DNA of 64,000 bases from positions 310,001-374,000 of the forward strand of contig NZ_JAHKKG010000004.1 in NCBI RefSeq assembly GCF_018829635.1. Reading direction: 5' to 3'. A program made the translations under genes and the position numbers. Under the pieces are notes generated by a model that saw only the letters and a list, made by a program, of their open reading frames with translations, was not told the origin of the DNA and did no database searches. The stretch's first letter is position 1; the number at the start of each line of letters is the position of its first letter. The stretch is from Paractinoplanes bogorensis. Its GTDB lineage: Bacteria; Actinomycetota; Actinomycetes; Mycobacteriales; Micromonosporaceae. This document shows, one piece after another, positions 1 to 11,749 of the stretch.

Positions 1-1
1 C

Positions 2-1980
<1,979 letters not shown>

Positions 1981-2041
1981 CGCGGCGAGCCGCCGTCGGG
2001 TAGCTTCCATTTCGGCAGTGGCACGGCTCGGGGAGGATCGG

Positions 2042-2641
2042 GTGGGCGCGATGAGTTCTCCGCCGTTCGGCGGCAGCAGCGAGATGCCGGCGGTCTTCCC
2101 CGACTGGTCGCCCTACCAGGATCTCGACTCCGCCGCCCGCGCCTATCTGCGCGACCCCGAGGTGGCCCTCGACGCGCTGTTCGGCGTGCTCCGCGGCGCG
2201 TCGGTGCTCAGCTTCACCCTCGAGCGTTTCGTCAACGAGGTCAACGGCGTCTGGCAAGAGGTCGTCATCTGCGACGGCAGCCGTCTCGTGCTGTGGCACG
2301 GGGAGGATGTGGCGCCCGGCGACGGCCCGGTCGGCTCGATGACCTCGTCGCTGCGCGTCGTGCCGCTCTCCACGGTCACCGAGGTCGGCTGCCGGCGCCG
2401 CCTGACCCGCACGTCCAACGGCCAGGCCCGGGTCGACAGCATCGACGTCTACCTGCTGCTGAGCTCGGTCGACGACGCGGTGCCGCCGCCCGGCATGGAT
2501 GAAGGTGAATCACGCGCCACCATCCGGCACGACGCGCTGCGCTTCGGCAAGACCCTGGACGACGGCGGACCCGGACAAATCGCCCGGCTGGAAGACTTCT
2601 CGCGCGTCGTGGCCTCGCTCGTCGGCCGCCCGACGCTGTAA
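2042..2641 (+). CDS. Conserved hypothetical protein between trmI and arc
   Basis: A protein of about 199 aa that I do not recognise. It is soluble, mixed alpha/beta and acidic, with no signal peptide or membrane segment. I chose GTG 2042 because GGGAGG (2031-2036) lies 5 nt before it. ATG 2051 is possible but 14 nt away, and the longer frame from 2018 lacks a ribosome site. A TAGCTT at 2001-2006 could be a -10 element. Its place between trmI and arc suggests a conserved neighbourhood gene; no function is claimed. Confidence 0.75.
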   Translation: MGAMSSPPFGGSSEMPAVFPDWSPYQDLDSAARAYLRDPEVALDALFGVLRGASVLSFTLERFVNEVNGVWQEVVICDGSRLVLWHGEDVAPGDGPVGSMTSSLRVVPLSTVTEVGCRRRLTRTSNGQARVDSIDVYLLLSSVDDAVPPPGMDEGESRATIRHDALRFGKTLDDGGPGQIARLEDFSRVVASLVGRPTL

Positions 2642-3072
2642 TAAGCGGCCGGAAACCGCGTCCCAGCCCCCGTTTTCCGGCCATCGATCGTTTCCGGCGT
2701 GTGACTTTTTTCCGGTCCCCGCCGAGCGCCGGCGCGGGCGTCCGCGGGTGGCTTCCAGGGCTTTTCCCGTACGCCGTTCGGGTGGTCCCGCCGCCTCGGG
2801 CCCGAGCCGGCGCGACGCCGCCGTAACCGCCCCCGACGTGCACAGATCCGCCGGCCGGCCCGTCCTGCGGCTGGTCGGCGCGGGTCTGTGGGAAGAATCG
2901 GTACGTCCTGCGCAATAAACCCGGCCGACGGTACCGGACGACCCCGACATTCACCTTGCGGGCACCGGCCGAATGGATCAAGACTCGGTGACGAGGGTGT
3001 TGCATGGGTCGAAATCCGGCCCGCAGCGGCTAGTGTTATCCCAAGACGTTCGAGCCCCCGGGGAGGTGGGAC
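2642..3072. other. Intergenic region before arc
   Basis: These 431 bases have no convincing gene. A 9-bp inverted repeat (2647-2655 with 2674-2682, 18-nt loop) directly follows the upstream stop and may be a weak terminator. A TAGTGT element at 3031-3036 resembles the -10 boxes used elsewhere in the window and would give an arc leader of about 30 nt, but no good -35 was found. Confidence 0.4.
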
Positions 3073-4854
3073 GTGGCACGCAGCGACGAGGCGGACAACC
3101 GCGCCGCACGTTGGGAAAAAGAGGCCAACGATCTCTCCAGTCAGGTCGCGTTCCTGCAAGAGGAACTCGCCCTCGTCAGGCGGAAGTTGACCGAGAGCCC
3201 ACGACACGTCCGGCAGCTCGAGGAACGGCTCGCGGCAACGCAGGCGCAGCTGGCCCGACTGACCGAGAACAACGACCGGCTCGTGGCGACCCTCAAGGAA
3301 GCCCGAGCTCAGATCGTCACTCTCAAGGAAGAGATTGACCGGCTCGCCCAGCCGCCGAGCGGCTACGGCGTATTCCTGCAGGCCCACGAGGACGGCACGG
3401 TGGATGTCTTCACCGGCGGCCGTAAGCTCCGCGTGGCGGTCTCCCCGTCCCTCGAGGTCGAGGAGCTCCAGCGCGGGCAGGAGGTGCTGCTCAACGACGC
3501 GCTGAACGTGGTCGACGCGTTCGGCTTCGAGCGCACCGGTGAGGTGGTCACGCTCAAGGAGGTCCTCGCGGGCCCCGACGGGCAGCGTGGCGACCGGGCC
3601 CTGGTCGTGTCGCACGCCGACGAGGAACGCATCGTCTCGCTGGCCGACTCGCTCGACATCGTGAAGCTCCGTGCGGGCGACTCGCTGATGATCGAGCCGC
3701 GTTCGGCGTACGCGTACGAGCGGATCCCCAAGAGCGAGGTCGAGGAGCTCGTCCTCGAGGAGGTCCCCGACGTCGACTACACCGACATCGGTGGTCTGCA
3801 CTCGCAGATCGAGCAGATCCGCGACGCGGTGGAGCTGCCGTTCCTGCACGCCGACCTGTTCCGGGAGCACCAGCTGCGCCCGCCCAAGGGCATCCTGCTC
3901 TACGGCCCGCCCGGCTGCGGCAAGACCCTGATCGCCAAGGCGGTGGCCAACTCGCTGGCCAAGAAGATCGCCGAGCGCCGGGGCGAGGAGAAGCACACCA
4001 GCTACTTCCTCAACATCAAGGGCCCGGAGCTGCTCAACAAATACGTCGGTGAGACCGAGCGGCACATCCGCCTGGTCTTCCAGCGGGCTCGTGAGAAGGC
4101 CGGCGAGGGCACCCCGGTGATCGTGTTCTTCGACGAGATGGACTCGATCTTCCGGACCCGTGGTTCGGGTGTCTCCAGCGACGTGGAGAACACGATCGTT
4201 CCCCAGCTCCTCAGCGAGATCGACGGCGTCGAGGGCCTGGAAAACGTGATCGTGATCGGTGCCTCCAACCGTGAGGACATGATCGACCCGGCCATCCTGC
4301 GCCCCGGCCGGCTCGACGTGAAGATCAAGATCGAGCGTCCGGATGCCGAGGCGGCCAAGGACATCTTCGCCAAGTACATCCTGCCCGGCCTGCCGCTCAG
4401 CACGGACGACCTGTCCGAGCACGGCAACGACGCCGACATCACGGTCTCCGCGATGATCGACGCCGTGGTCATGCGGATGTACACGGAGTCCGAGGAAAAC
4501 AGGTTCCTCGAGGTCACCTACGCCAACGGTGACAAGGAAGTCCTCTACTTCAAGGACTTCAACTCCGGCGCCATGATCCAGAACATCGTGGACCGCGGCA
4601 AGAAGATGGCCATCAAGGAGTTCCTCACCTCCGGCAAGAAGGGGCTGCGCCTGCAGCACCTGCTCGACAGTTGCGTCGACGAGTTCCGCGAGAACGAGGA
4701 CCTGCCCAACACGACCAACCCCGACGACTGGGCCCGCATCTCCGGCAAGAAGGGCGAGCGGATCGTCTACATCCGCACGCTCGTCTCCGGCGGCAAGGGC
4801 GCCGAGGCCGGCCGCTCGATCGAGACGGCCAGCAACACCGGTCAGTACCTGTAG
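3073..4854 (+). CDS. arc: Proteasome-associated AAA ATPase ARC/Mpa
   Basis: Hexameric unfoldase that binds pupylated proteins and feeds them to the 20S proteasome. It has an N-terminal coiled coil (about residues 10-95, the Pup-binding part) and tandem OB domains (about 100-235). The AAA module has Walker A GPPGCGKT at 278-285 and Walker B with FFDEMD near 353-358. The C-terminus is GQYL, the penultimate-Tyr motif that docks in the proteasome alpha ring. The length (593 aa) is typical. GTG 3073 has GGGAGG 6 nt upstream. It lies upstream of dop, pup, prcB and prcA, with an acyltransferase gene inserted. Confidence 0.98.
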   Translation: MARSDEADNRAARWEKEANDLSSQVAFLQEELALVRRKLTESPRHVRQLEERLAATQAQLARLTENNDRLVATLKEARAQIVTLKEEIDRLAQPPSGYGVFLQAHEDGTVDVFTGGRKLRVAVSPSLEVEELQRGQEVLLNDALNVVDAFGFERTGEVVTLKEVLAGPDGQRGDRALVVSHADEERIVSLADSLDIVKLRAGDSLMIEPRSAYAYERIPKSEVEELVLEEVPDVDYTDIGGLHSQIEQIRDAVELPFLHADLFREHQLRPPKGILLYGPPGCGKTLIAKAVANSLAKKIAERRGEEKHTSYFLNIKGPELLNKYVGETERHIRLVFQRAREKAGEGTPVIVFFDEMDSIFRTRGSGVSSDVENTIVPQLLSEIDGVEGLENVIVIGASNREDMIDPAILRPGRLDVKIKIERPDAEAAKDIFAKYILPGLPLSTDDLSEHGNDADITVSAMIDAVVMRMYTESEENRFLEVTYANGDKEVLYFKDFNSGAMIQNIVDRGKKMAIKEFLTSGKKGLRLQHLLDSCVDEFRENEDLPNTTNPDDWARISGKKGERIVYIRTLVSGGKGAEAGRSIETASNTGQYL

Positions 4855-4863
4855 GTTTTGCAC

Positions 4864-4900
4864 ACGGCGCGGGCTGGGGGTTTCCCCCGGCCCGCGCCGT
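4864..4900 (+). terminator. Strong hairpin after arc
   Basis: An 11-bp perfect stem (4864-4874 with 4890-4900) continues inward through a G5/C5 stem to a TTT loop. Few T residues follow. It lies 10 nt after the arc stop and ends 14 nt before the next start, so it should insulate arc from the acyltransferase gene. Confidence 0.75.
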
Positions 4901-4913
4901 CGTTCTACCACGC

Positions 4914-6161
4914 ATGAGACGCCTGGACTGGCTCGATGCCCTGCGTGGCCTGGCGGCGATCACGGTTGTCTGGTTTCACCTGAGCCCACAGATCATCGGG
5001 TTGCCGGCGCACCTCGCGATCATGCGGCACGTTGACCTCGGCAAGACCGCCGTGCTGCTGTTCTTCCTGGTCAGCGGCTACGTGATCCCGATGTCGCTGG
5101 AACGCCACGGCGACCTGCGCCGGTTCTGGATCGGGCGGCTCACCCGCATCTATCCGGCCTACCTGGCCACGATCGCCCTGTTCGCGGTGCTCGCCGCGGC
5201 CGGGCTGTTGCACTGGCAGGCGTCGCTGCGGGCCGAGACCGGCGCCGGCCTGCTCGCGCACCTGACGATGATGCCCGACCTGGTCGGCGTGCGCGGCGTG
5301 GTCCGGGTGTTCTGGACCCTCACGTACGAGATGGTGTTCTACCTCGTCGTCACCGGGCTGTTCGCGTGGCGGATCCACCGGCACAGCACCTGGTACGCGG
5401 CGGGACTGGCCCTCGTCGCGTGGCTGCCGCTGCCCGACGCGCTGCTCGCGAACTCGATGGCCGGTAGGCGCGCGCTCGGAGGCGTACTGGCGCTGGGAAT
5501 GCTCTTGATCCTGATGTTGATCTGGCGCGGCCGGCCGAAGCTCGCCGGCCTCATCGGGCTCGGCTTCCTGCTCGTGCCCCTGCTGAACGGGCATCCGACC
5601 GCGGCCGCCACCGTGCGGTCGTCGCAACAGGCCCTGCTGCTGCTCGCCGTCATGTTCGCCGGGACCGTCGTCTATCGATGGCAGCACGCCCAGAGCGGCC
5701 CGGTGGCGAGCCTGACCGCCCTCACGGTGGTCGCGGTCAGCCTCGTCGGTGCGCAGTGGACACAACGCGTGTGGCTCGCCAACATGATCGCAGTTGCGAC
5801 GATTTTCCTCATCGCGTACGCATTTCGCCGCCGATCGATGCCCCGCGTGCTCACCGGACTCGGCCGGATCAGCTACTCGCTCTACCTGCTGCACGTGATC
5901 GTGCTGTTCCTGCTGCCGCGCCTCGTCCCGGATCTCGGGACACAGCCGTTCCTGATCAGGCTGATGACCGGCCTGGCGTACCTCCTCACGGTCATCGGGC
6001 TGGCCGCCCTGGCGTACCGCATCGTGGAACTCCCCGGGCTCCGCCTCGGCCGGTGGGTCACCCGCAAGATCGACAGCGATCACCCTCCGCGCACCGGACC
6101 GGCCACCGAGCGTGCCGCGCCGCGCACGGGGCGGGGCGAGAACGCGCGCCAGAGCGTCTAG
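4914..6161 (+). CDS. Acyltransferase 3 family integral membrane protein
   Basis: A 415-aa multi-pass acyltransferase of the OafA/YrhL type, which O-acylates cell-envelope or secreted glycans. The N-terminus has the [13 protein letters not shown] signature followed by a His in WFHLSP, the usual family His. About ten hydrophobic helices follow, then a charged C-terminal tail. ATG 4914 is the first start before the signature; the longer open frame runs back into arc and is not used. No close Shine-Dalgarno is visible. Its stop TAG is also the first three bases of the likely dop -10 box. The substrate is unknown. Confidence 0.88.
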   Translation: MRRLDWLDALRGLAAITVVWFHLSPQIIGLPAHLAIMRHVDLGKTAVLLFFLVSGYVIPMSLERHGDLRRFWIGRLTRIYPAYLATIALFAVLAAAGLLHWQASLRAETGAGLLAHLTMMPDLVGVRGVVRVFWTLTYEMVFYLVVTGLFAWRIHRHSTWYAAGLALVAWLPLPDALLANSMAGRRALGGVLALGMLLILMLIWRGRPKLAGLIGLGFLLVPLLNGHPTAAATVRSSQQALLLLAVMFAGTVVYRWQHAQSGPVASLTALTVVAVSLVGAQWTQRVWLANMIAVATIFLIAYAFRRRSMPRVLTGLGRISYSLYLLHVIVLFLLPRLVPDLGTQPFLIRLMTGLAYLLTVIGLAALAYRIVELPGLRLGRWVTRKIDSDHPPRTGPATERAAPRTGRGENARQSV

Positions 6162-6170
6162 GCTCGATAC
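6159..6170 (+). promoter_or_regulatory. Leaderless -10 promoter for the dop leader ORF
   Basis: TAGGCT at 6159-6164 is followed by six bases and then ATG 6171, the spacing expected when transcription begins at the A of the start codon. The element overlaps the stop codon of the upstream gene. Confidence 0.55.
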
Positions 6171-6212
6171 ATGAGCAGCAGGGGCAGCATGGCGGGCGGA
6201 GTGGTCGCATGA
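6171..6212 (+). CDS. 13-aa leader ORF overlapping the dop start
   Basis: ATG 6171 opens a 13-codon frame ([13 protein letters not shown]) whose TGA (6210-6212) overlaps the dop ATG in an ATGA junction. It begins 6 nt after TAGGCT, so it would be the leaderless first ORF of the dop mRNA. dop itself has no clear Shine-Dalgarno, so ribosomes may reach it by termination-reinitiation. The junction is seen in the sequence; its role is inferred. Confidence 0.5.
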   Translation: MSSRGSMAGGVVA

Positions 6213-7726
6213 GCGTTCGACGGATTATGGGCACCGAAGTCGAGTACGGCATCTCCGTTCCCGGGCAGCCCGGCGCCAACCCCATGGTGACCTCGTCCCA
6301 GGTGGTCAACGCGTACGGGGCACGGCCCGAACTCAACCGCAACGGCCGCGCCCGGTGGGACTACGAAGAGGAATCCCCACTGCGCGACGCGCGCGGCTTC
6401 ACCTACTCCGGTGCCGCCTACGATCCCGCCGACGCCCTCGCCGACGAAGACCTCGGCCTGGCCAACGTGATACTGACCAACGGCGCCCGCCTCTACGTCG
6501 ACCACGCCCACCCCGAATACAGCACGCCCGAGTGCACCAACCCGCTCGACGTCGTCAAGTGGGACAAGGCCGGCGAACGCGTGATGGCCGAGGCCTCCCG
6601 CCGCGCCGCGACCATCCCCGGCACCCACCGCATCCAGCTCTACAAGAACAACACCGACAACAAGGGCGCCTCGTACGGGTCCCACGAGAACTACCTGATG
6701 AAGCGGCAGACCCCGTTCGCCGACATCGTCGCCCACCTCACCCCGTTCTTCGTCACCCGCCAGATCTTCACCGGCGTCGGCCGGGTCGGCATCGGGCAGG
6801 ACGGCTCCGGCGACGGCTTCCAGATCAGCTCCCGGGCCGACTTCTTCGAGGTCGAGGTCGGTCTCGAGACCACGCTGAAGCGGCCGATCATCAACACCCG
6901 CGACGAGCCCCACGCCGACGCCGACAAGTACCGCCGCCTGCACGTCATCATCGGCGACGCCAACCTGTCGGAGATCGCCAGCTACCTCAAGATGGGCACC
7001 ACCGCACTGGTGCTCAACATGATCGAGGAGAAGGTGTTCAGCGGCGACCTCGGCATCGCCGACCCGGTCAGCGAGCTCAAGGCGGTCAGCCACGACCCGT
7101 CGCTGCAGCACCTCATCCGGCTGCGCGACGGCCGCAAGCTGACCGCGCTCGACCTGCAGTGGGCGTACTACGAGCGGGCCCGCGCCTTCGTCGACGAACG
7201 CGCCGGCGACGACGCCGACGACCAGACGCAGGACGTGCTCGCCCGCTGGGAAGACACCCTCGACAAGCTCGGCCGCGACCCGATGGAGTGCGCCGACACC
7301 CTCGACTGGGTGGCCAAACTGCGGCTGCTCGAGGGCTACCGCGAGCGTGAGAGCCTGAGCTGGGGCTCGTCGAAGCTGGAACTGGTCGACCTGCAGTACT
7401 CCGACGTCCGCCCGGAAAAGGGCCTCTACCACCGCCTGGTCGCCCGCGGCTCGATGAAGACGCTGCTCGACCCGGCCGACACGCAGCTCGCCATGTCCGA
7501 GCCGCCGGAGGACACCCGCGCCTACTTCCGGGGCCGGTGCCTGGCGCAGTACGCGTCCGAAGTGGTCGCCGCGAGCTGGGACTCGGTCATCTTCGACGTC
7601 GGCCGCGAGTCGCTGGTGCGGGTGCCGATGATGGAGCCCGAGCGTGGCACCAAGAAGCACGTGGGTGCGCTTTTCGACAAGTGCGAGAGCGCGAAGGACC
7701 TCCTCGAAGTGATCACCAGCCGCTGA
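6209..7726 (+). CDS. dop: Dop, Pup deamidase/depupylase
   Basis: Carboxylate-amine-ligase-fold enzyme that removes Pup from protein lysines and, where Pup ends in Gln, converts it to Glu. The N-terminal MGTEVEYGI matches the conserved ATP/metal-binding start. The Dop loop, an insertion absent from PafA, is visible at about residues 40-75 with [10 protein letters not shown] second signature ([16 protein letters not shown]) lies near 230. At 505 aa it is full length. Here pup already encodes a terminal Glu, so depupylation should be its main task. It is followed by a short terminator and then pup. Confidence 0.98.
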   Translation: MSVRRIMGTEVEYGISVPGQPGANPMVTSSQVVNAYGARPELNRNGRARWDYEEESPLRDARGFTYSGAAYDPADALADEDLGLANVILTNGARLYVDHAHPEYSTPECTNPLDVVKWDKAGERVMAEASRRAATIPGTHRIQLYKNNTDNKGASYGSHENYLMKRQTPFADIVAHLTPFFVTRQIFTGVGRVGIGQDGSGDGFQISSRADFFEVEVGLETTLKRPIINTRDEPHADADKYRRLHVIIGDANLSEIASYLKMGTTALVLNMIEEKVFSGDLGIADPVSELKAVSHDPSLQHLIRLRDGRKLTALDLQWAYYERARAFVDERAGDDADDQTQDVLARWEDTLDKLGRDPMECADTLDWVAKLRLLEGYRERESLSWGSSKLELVDLQYSDVRPEKGLYHRLVARGSMKTLLDPADTQLAMSEPPEDTRAYFRGRCLAQYASEVVAASWDSVIFDVGRESLVRVPMMEPERGTKKHVGALFDKCESAKDLLEVITSR

Positions 7727-7732
7727 GAAACA

Positions 7733-7753
7733 CCCCGTCCGGCGGGGCGTTTT
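7733..7753 (+). terminator. Short hairpin and T-run after dop
   Basis: CCCCG (7733-7737) pairs with CGGGG (7743-7747) across a 5-nt loop, and TTTT follows at 7750-7753. It is compact but has the form of an intrinsic terminator between dop and pup. Confidence 0.55.
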
Positions 7754-7780
7754 GTCACAGGGGCGAGGTAGATTTTTATC
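7752..7780 (+). promoter_or_regulatory. Possible pup promoter
   Basis: TTGTCA (7752-7757) lies 16 nt before TTTTAT (7774-7779), in an AT-rich patch unusual for this DNA. It would start pup transcription about 40 nt before its ATG. It overlaps the end of the dop terminator. Confidence 0.35.
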
Positions 7781-7824
7781 GACCCGATGTCACAGGCTTC
7801 GGGTGGCGCAGAAGGGGGACACCG

Positions 7825-8040
7825 ATGGCAACTCGGGACACCGGCGGGCAGTCGCAGTCGGGCAAGGGCCGGCAGGACGAGCAGATCGACGAGACCACTA
7901 CTGAAGCCAACCCTGAGGTAGCCGAGCGGCACGCGGAGATCACCGAGGACGTCGACGACCTCCTGGACGAAATCGACTCGGTTCTCGAGGAGAACGCAGA
8001 AGAGTTTGTCCGCGGATACGTACAGAAAGGCGGAGAGTGA
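7825..8040 (+). CDS. pup: Prokaryotic ubiquitin-like protein Pup, Glu-ended
   Basis: A disordered, acidic 71-aa protein that PafA attaches to lysines through its C-terminal Glu. The C-terminal half has the helical ARC-binding region (DVDDLLDEID) and ends in Gly-Gly-Glu, so the active form is encoded directly without deamidation. It is slightly longer than the usual 64 aa because the N-terminus is extended. ATG 7825 has AGGGGGA just upstream. A strong hairpin follows. Its place directly before prcB and prcA is the standard order. Confidence 0.98.
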   Translation: MATRDTGGQSQSGKGRQDEQIDETTTEANPEVAERHAEITEDVDDLLDEIDSVLEENAEEFVRGYVQKGGE

Positions 8041-8113
8041 GCCCTATGTCCGATCCGGGCATGAGGTAAGCCCTCAGCGAAATACCGCCGCGGTAGCCCC
8101 GCGGGGATCTTGC

Positions 8114-8147
8114 ACGGCCGCCAGGTGGCTTCACGCCTGGCGGCCGT
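8114..8147 (+). terminator. 12-bp stem hairpin after pup
   Basis: A perfect 12-bp inverted repeat (8114-8125 with 8136-8147) has a 10-nt loop and is followed by a TGCCTTT stretch. It should separate or attenuate pup transcription from prcB. Confidence 0.65.
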
Positions 8148-8203
8148 TGCCTTTCGGGTCAACACGTCGATCGCGATCATCGCCCCGGTCGTGCGCAGCG
8201 GGA

Positions 8204-8209
8204 TAAGGT
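8204..8209 (+). promoter_or_regulatory. Possible -10 element for prcBA
   Basis: TAAGGT lies about 65 nt before the prcB start and after the pup terminator, matching the TANNNT form seen at other genes here. No clear -35 was found. Confidence 0.3.
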
Positions 8210-8272
8210 TCTTCAACTGCACCGGCAACGCTGGGGGAAGGCCGGAGCGAACACGTATCTGAAAGGAACCAC

Positions 8273-9112
8273 GTGGCAAAGGACTTTGATCCATCCGGGC
8301 GCATGCCGGATTACTTCACCAACGCGGGGACGTCCTCCTTCACGCAGTTCCTGAGTCACACGTCTCCCGAGCTGCTGCCGGGGCGCCGGCCGCTGCCGCC
8401 CGGCCTGTCGGCCGACATCGCGCCGCATGCGACGACGATCGTGGCCATCGCGACCGCCGAGGGTGTCGTGATGGGTGGCGACCGGCGGGCGACGATGGGC
8501 AACCTGATCGCCAGCCGCGACATCGAGAAGGTGCACCCCGCCGATTCGTACTCGCTGATCGGCATCGCGGGCACGGCCGGCATCGGCATCGAGCTGATGC
8601 GGCTGTTCCAGGTCGAGCTGGAGCACTACGAAAAGATCGAGGGCACCATGCTCTCGCTCGACGGCAAGGCCAACCGGCTGGCCGGCATGGTGCGCGGCAA
8701 TCTCGGCGCGGCGATGCAGGGCCTGGCCGTGGTGCCGCTGTTCGCGGGCTTCGACTTCTCGCCGGCCGACCCGGCGAAGATCGGCCGGATCTTCAGCTTC
8801 GACGTGGCGGGCGGGCTCTACGAGGAGACCGGCTACGACGCGATCGGCTCGGGTTCGCTGTTCGCCAAGTCGGCGCTGAAGAAGAAGTACCGGGCCGGTC
8901 TGAGCAGCGACGAGGCGGTCCGGCTGGCGGTCGAGGCGCTCTACGACGCGGCCGACGACGACACCGCGACCGGTGGCCCCGACCTGACCCGCAAGATCTT
9001 CCCGGTGGTGATGACGGCGACGGCCAACGGCACCCACCGTCTGAGCGAGGCCGAGATCACCGCGGTGGCCGAGCAGGTCGTCGCCGGGCGCATGGAAAAT
9101 CCGGGCGGCTGA
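8273..9112 (+). CDS. prcB: 20S proteasome beta subunit
   Basis: The catalytic N-terminal nucleophile subunit. A propeptide of about 53 residues is followed by TTIVAIA, so self-cleavage should expose Thr54 as the active-site residue. The GDRRAT motif and the Lys/Asp region of the family follow. At 279 aa it is full length. GTG 8273 is preceded by AAAGGAA. prcA begins 54 nt after its stop, so the two subunits are very likely co-transcribed. Confidence 0.98.
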   Translation: MAKDFDPSGRMPDYFTNAGTSSFTQFLSHTSPELLPGRRPLPPGLSADIAPHATTIVAIATAEGVVMGGDRRATMGNLIASRDIEKVHPADSYSLIGIAGTAGIGIELMRLFQVELEHYEKIEGTMLSLDGKANRLAGMVRGNLGAAMQGLAVVPLFAGFDFSPADPAKIGRIFSFDVAGGLYEETGYDAIGSGSLFAKSALKKKYRAGLSSDEAVRLAVEALYDAADDDTATGGPDLTRKIFPVVMTATANGTHRLSEAEITAVAEQVVAGRMENPGG

Positions 9113-9166
9113 GTCCGGTTGTTCACCGCAGCCGAATTCACCAGGGACGAGAGGGAGTAGCCACCC

Positions 9167-10030
9167 GTGGCCATGCAGTTCTATGCATCACCCGAGCAGG
9201 TCCAGCGGGACCGCTCCGAATACGCTCGCAAGGGCATCGCCCGCGGCCGTTCCGCCGTGGTGCTGACGTACGAGGGCGGAATCCTCCTCGTCGCCGAGAA
9301 CATCACCACCCTGCGCAAGATCAGCGAGATCTACGACAAGATCGGGTTCGCCGCGGTCGGGCGGTACAACGAGTTCGAGTCGCTGCGCCGGGCCGGCATC
9401 CGGATGGCCGACGTCAACGGCTACAGCTACGACCGCCGCGACGTGACCGGGCGGTTCCTGGCCAACGCGTACACGCAGACGCTGGGTGCGATCTTCACCG
9501 AGACGCAGAAGCCGTACGAGGTCGAGATCTGCATCGCGCAGGTCGGGTCCTCGCCCGAGACCGACGAGCTCTACCGGATCACCTATGACGGCTCGGTGAT
9601 GGACGAGCCGGGCTTCATGGCGATGGGCGGTCAGGCCGAGGCGATCTCGACCGTGCTGCGCGAGGGCCACGACTCGGCGGCCGAGCTGCCGGCGGCGCTG
9701 GCCCTGGCGGCCAAGGCGCTGGGCAGTGTGGGCGGCGAGAACGGCGCGACCCGCACCCTCGACTCCAAGCAGCTCGAGGTGGCGGTGCTGGACCGTCGGC
9801 GCAAGGGCCGCGCGTTCCGGCGCATCCACGGCGCGGCGCTGGTCGCGTTGCTGGAAAACACCGAGAGCGTGCCCGAGACCGACCTGGGCGACGTGGACGC
9901 GGCTCCGCCGCCGCCCGCGACGACCGACAAGCCGACCGTGTCGGCGGCGTCCGAGGAAGACACGGCCGACAAGCCCGGCACGCCCGACCCGTCCGAGCCC
10001 GCCGACGGCGTCAACGGCGACGGTTCCTGA
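9167..10030 (+). CDS. prcA: 20S proteasome alpha subunit
   Basis: Non-catalytic ring subunit that gates the chamber and receives the ARC C-terminal tail. The N-terminal [11 protein letters not shown] and the [14 protein letters not shown] block match the alpha family, including the gate-forming N-terminus. The last 45 residues are an acidic Pro/Ala/Asp-rich tail, longer than in many homologues. GTG 9167 has GAGGGAG 9 nt upstream; ATG 9173 is the alternative. The stop codon falls inside the first unit of a 37-bp repeat array. Confidence 0.98.
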   Translation: MAMQFYASPEQVQRDRSEYARKGIARGRSAVVLTYEGGILLVAENITTLRKISEIYDKIGFAAVGRYNEFESLRRAGIRMADVNGYSYDRRDVTGRFLANAYTQTLGAIFTETQKPYEVEICIAQVGSSPETDELYRITYDGSVMDEPGFMAMGGQAEAISTVLREGHDSAAELPAALALAAKALGSVGGENGATRTLDSKQLEVAVLDRRRKGRAFRRIHGAALVALLENTESVPETDLGDVDAAPPPPATTDKPTVSAASEEDTADKPGTPDPSEPADGVNGDGS

Positions 10031-10195
10031 CGCGAGCGCCCCGGGGCGCGTCCCGGTCGGTTCATGACATGAGCCGGCGGGGGCGCGTCCCGGTCCGTTC
10101 TGATGTGAGCCAGCCGGGGCGTGTTTCGCCCGGCTTCCGATGTGAGCCGGCCGTGGCGGGTCTCGGTCCGTGTCTGATGTGTGCCGGCCGGTCTT
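10027..10195 (+). repeat. 37-bp tandem repeat array beginning at the prcA stop
   Basis: Four full 37-bp units (10027-10063, 10064-10100, 10101-10137, 10138-10174) and a partial fifth lie head to tail. The core is a GATGTGAGCCGGC-like start followed by GGGCG and a CGGTCCG-like end. The first unit contains the prcA stop codon, so the array appears to have grown from the gene's 3' end. Units differ at several positions. Confidence 0.75.
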
Positions 10196-10256
10196 ATGTG
10201 CCGGCCGGGGTGCGCGGTCGCGCCCCCCGTTGACGTCCGGGCCTACGGTGCTGGGC

Positions 10257-10517
10257 ATGTGGATCGTGGAGTTGGCCTTCACCCCCGACCCGGCGCGGCT
10301 GGCCGCCCGGCCCGCCCACCGCGCCGTGCTGACCGCGCTGCACGAGGACGGCCGGCTGCGGATGGCCGGTCCGTTCGCCGACGACAGCGGGGCGTTGATC
10401 GTCCTCGACGTGGCCGGCCGTGACGAGCTGGACGCGCTACTGGCCGCCGACCCGTATTTCGCGACGCCGGGCGTGACAGTCGTGCGTACGCAGGAATGGG
10501 CGCCGTTCCTGACATGA
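10257..10517 (+). CDS. YciI-like (YCII-related) protein
   Basis: A small 86-aa ferredoxin-like alpha+beta protein, beginning MWIVELAF and carrying a central HEDGRLRMAGPF stretch typical of YCII-related proteins. These are dimeric and mostly of unknown function. ATG 10257 is 7 nt after TACGGT (10244-10249), so it is probably leaderless. Its TGA overlaps the next ATG (ATGA), so it was coupled to the membrane gene that is now broken. Confidence 0.8.
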   Translation: MWIVELAFTPDPARLAARPAHRAVLTALHEDGRLRMAGPFADDSGALIVLDVAGRDELDALLAADPYFATPGVTVVRTQEWAPFLT

Positions 10518-11179
10518 GCATCGTGCTGCTGCTCTCGCCGGCGGGGCTGGCGATCGTCGACAGCACGAGCGTCGGCACCCTGTTCATCCCGGTGTGGCTG
10601 CTGCTCGCCCCCGAACGGATCGGCGCGCGGCGGTTCCTCGGCTATCTGGGCCCGATCGGGGGCTTCTATCCGGCTGCCGGCGTGCTGCTGCTGCTCGTGG
10701 GCGCCCGCATCCCTCGTCGCGTCCGTTCCTCATCGCCCAGCTCGTCGTGGGCGTCGCCCTGTTCGCGCTGAGTTTCTGGGTCGAGCGTCGCAAGAGCCGT
10801 GCCGCGGCGGCCGTGGTGCGGTGGCGTGACCGGGCGATCAGCGGGGCGGCCGGTGGCCGTGCTGGCGGCGTCGGCCGAGGTCGCGACGATGCTGCCCTAT
10901 CTGGGGGCGATCGGTCTGCTGGTGACGGCCGCCGAGCCGCTCGGGGCGACGATCCTGGTGCTGGCCGGCTACTACGTCGTGATGGTGCTGCCGGCGGTGG
11001 CGCTGGGGGCGGTGCGCGCCTTCGGGCCGGCCCGGATCGATCGGGTGCTCGAGCGGATGAGCGCTTAGACGCTGGCCAAGGGCGGCGGGATGCTGAGCTG
11101 GATCCTGGGCATCGCCGGCTTCCTGGTGGCGCGCGACGCCGCGGCCCGGTTGTGGTGGCCTGAGCTGATGGGAGTCTGA
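10514..11179 (+). pseudogene. Degraded GAP-family (Sap-like) membrane protein gene
   Basis: The 5' part encodes a hydrophobic DSTSVGTLFIPVWLLL segment typical of GAP/Sap membrane proteins. The similarity then moves to another frame near 10705-10735 (LIAQLVVGVALFALSFW) and returns near 10840-10860 (AEVATMLPYLGAIGLL). A TAG at 11066-11068 interrupts the frame. The C-terminal hydrophobic segment continues in the same frame to 11179. Two compensating frameshifts plus a nonsense codon indicate a pseudogene. Sequencing error could explain the shifts but less easily the stop. Confidence 0.7.
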
Positions 11180-11401
11180 CGCCGATCGATCGGTTCGCGT
11201 TGACCCCGGTGCTGCTGCCGGACGCGGGCGTCTGCGGCCCGGAACCGCCGCGGTGCGGTGCTGTTCGCGTCGACGGCCGCCTGGGGTCTGGCCACCATCG
11301 CGCTGAGTCGAGAGCGGGCCGACGAGTTCGTCGCGTCGGTCGGGCCGCGTGCGGTGGGGACTTCGCGTGGGCGGGCGTCAACAGCGGCCTATCGTCGGGG
11401 G

Positions 11402-11683
11402 ATGTCGTTGAACGAAGCCGAGAGGCAGCGGACCAAGGACGAGCTGGCCCGCAACCTGGAGCTGTCGGGGCTGAGTGAAGTGGCGGCGGCGGCCGCTCTG
11501 GGATACGCGCCCGACCGGCTCAGAGACGCTCTGAGCGTCGACGGGGCCGATCCGGTGGATGTGTGGGAGGTGCGGGACTTCGTGGAGCGGGCGGTGCGGG
11601 AGAGCGGGCGGGAGCCGGTTGCCTTCACGGTGCTCACCGAGGATGCCCGGGTGCGGGCCGAGGGCTGGTTCCCGCTCCGGTGA
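11402..11683 (+). CDS. DUF2316 family protein
   Basis: A 93-aa protein that opens with MSLNEAERQRTKDEL, has a helix-turn-helix-like middle (GYAPDRLRDAL) and then a VWEVRDFVE stretch, matching DUF2316. The family is uncharacterised. ATG 11402 lies 6 nt after TATCGT (11390-11395), so it is probably leaderless. Upstream, 11255-11390 encodes a short hydrophobic stretch (VLFASTAAWGLATIAL) that may be the remnant of another gene. Confidence 0.8.
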   Translation: MSLNEAERQRTKDELARNLELSGLSEVAAAAALGYAPDRLRDALSVDGADPVDVWEVRDFVERAVRESGREPVAFTVLTEDARVRAEGWFPLR

Positions 11684-11749
11684 AGCTGGGTGGGTGACCA
11701 CCGGGAACATCCCGGTCGGGCCGGTGGTGGTGCGGTTGCTTCGCGGGGA

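Noticed and set aside
2449..4911. 820-aa open frame on the minus strand opposite arc
   Set aside because: It is the antisense shadow of a high-GC gene with strong third-position bias. It has no motif or ribosome site, and arc on the other strand is certain.
11180..11401. Separate small gene upstream of the DUF2316 gene
   Set aside because: A short hydrophobic stretch is open, but it has no start with support, runs into the DUF2316 frame and is more likely a remnant.
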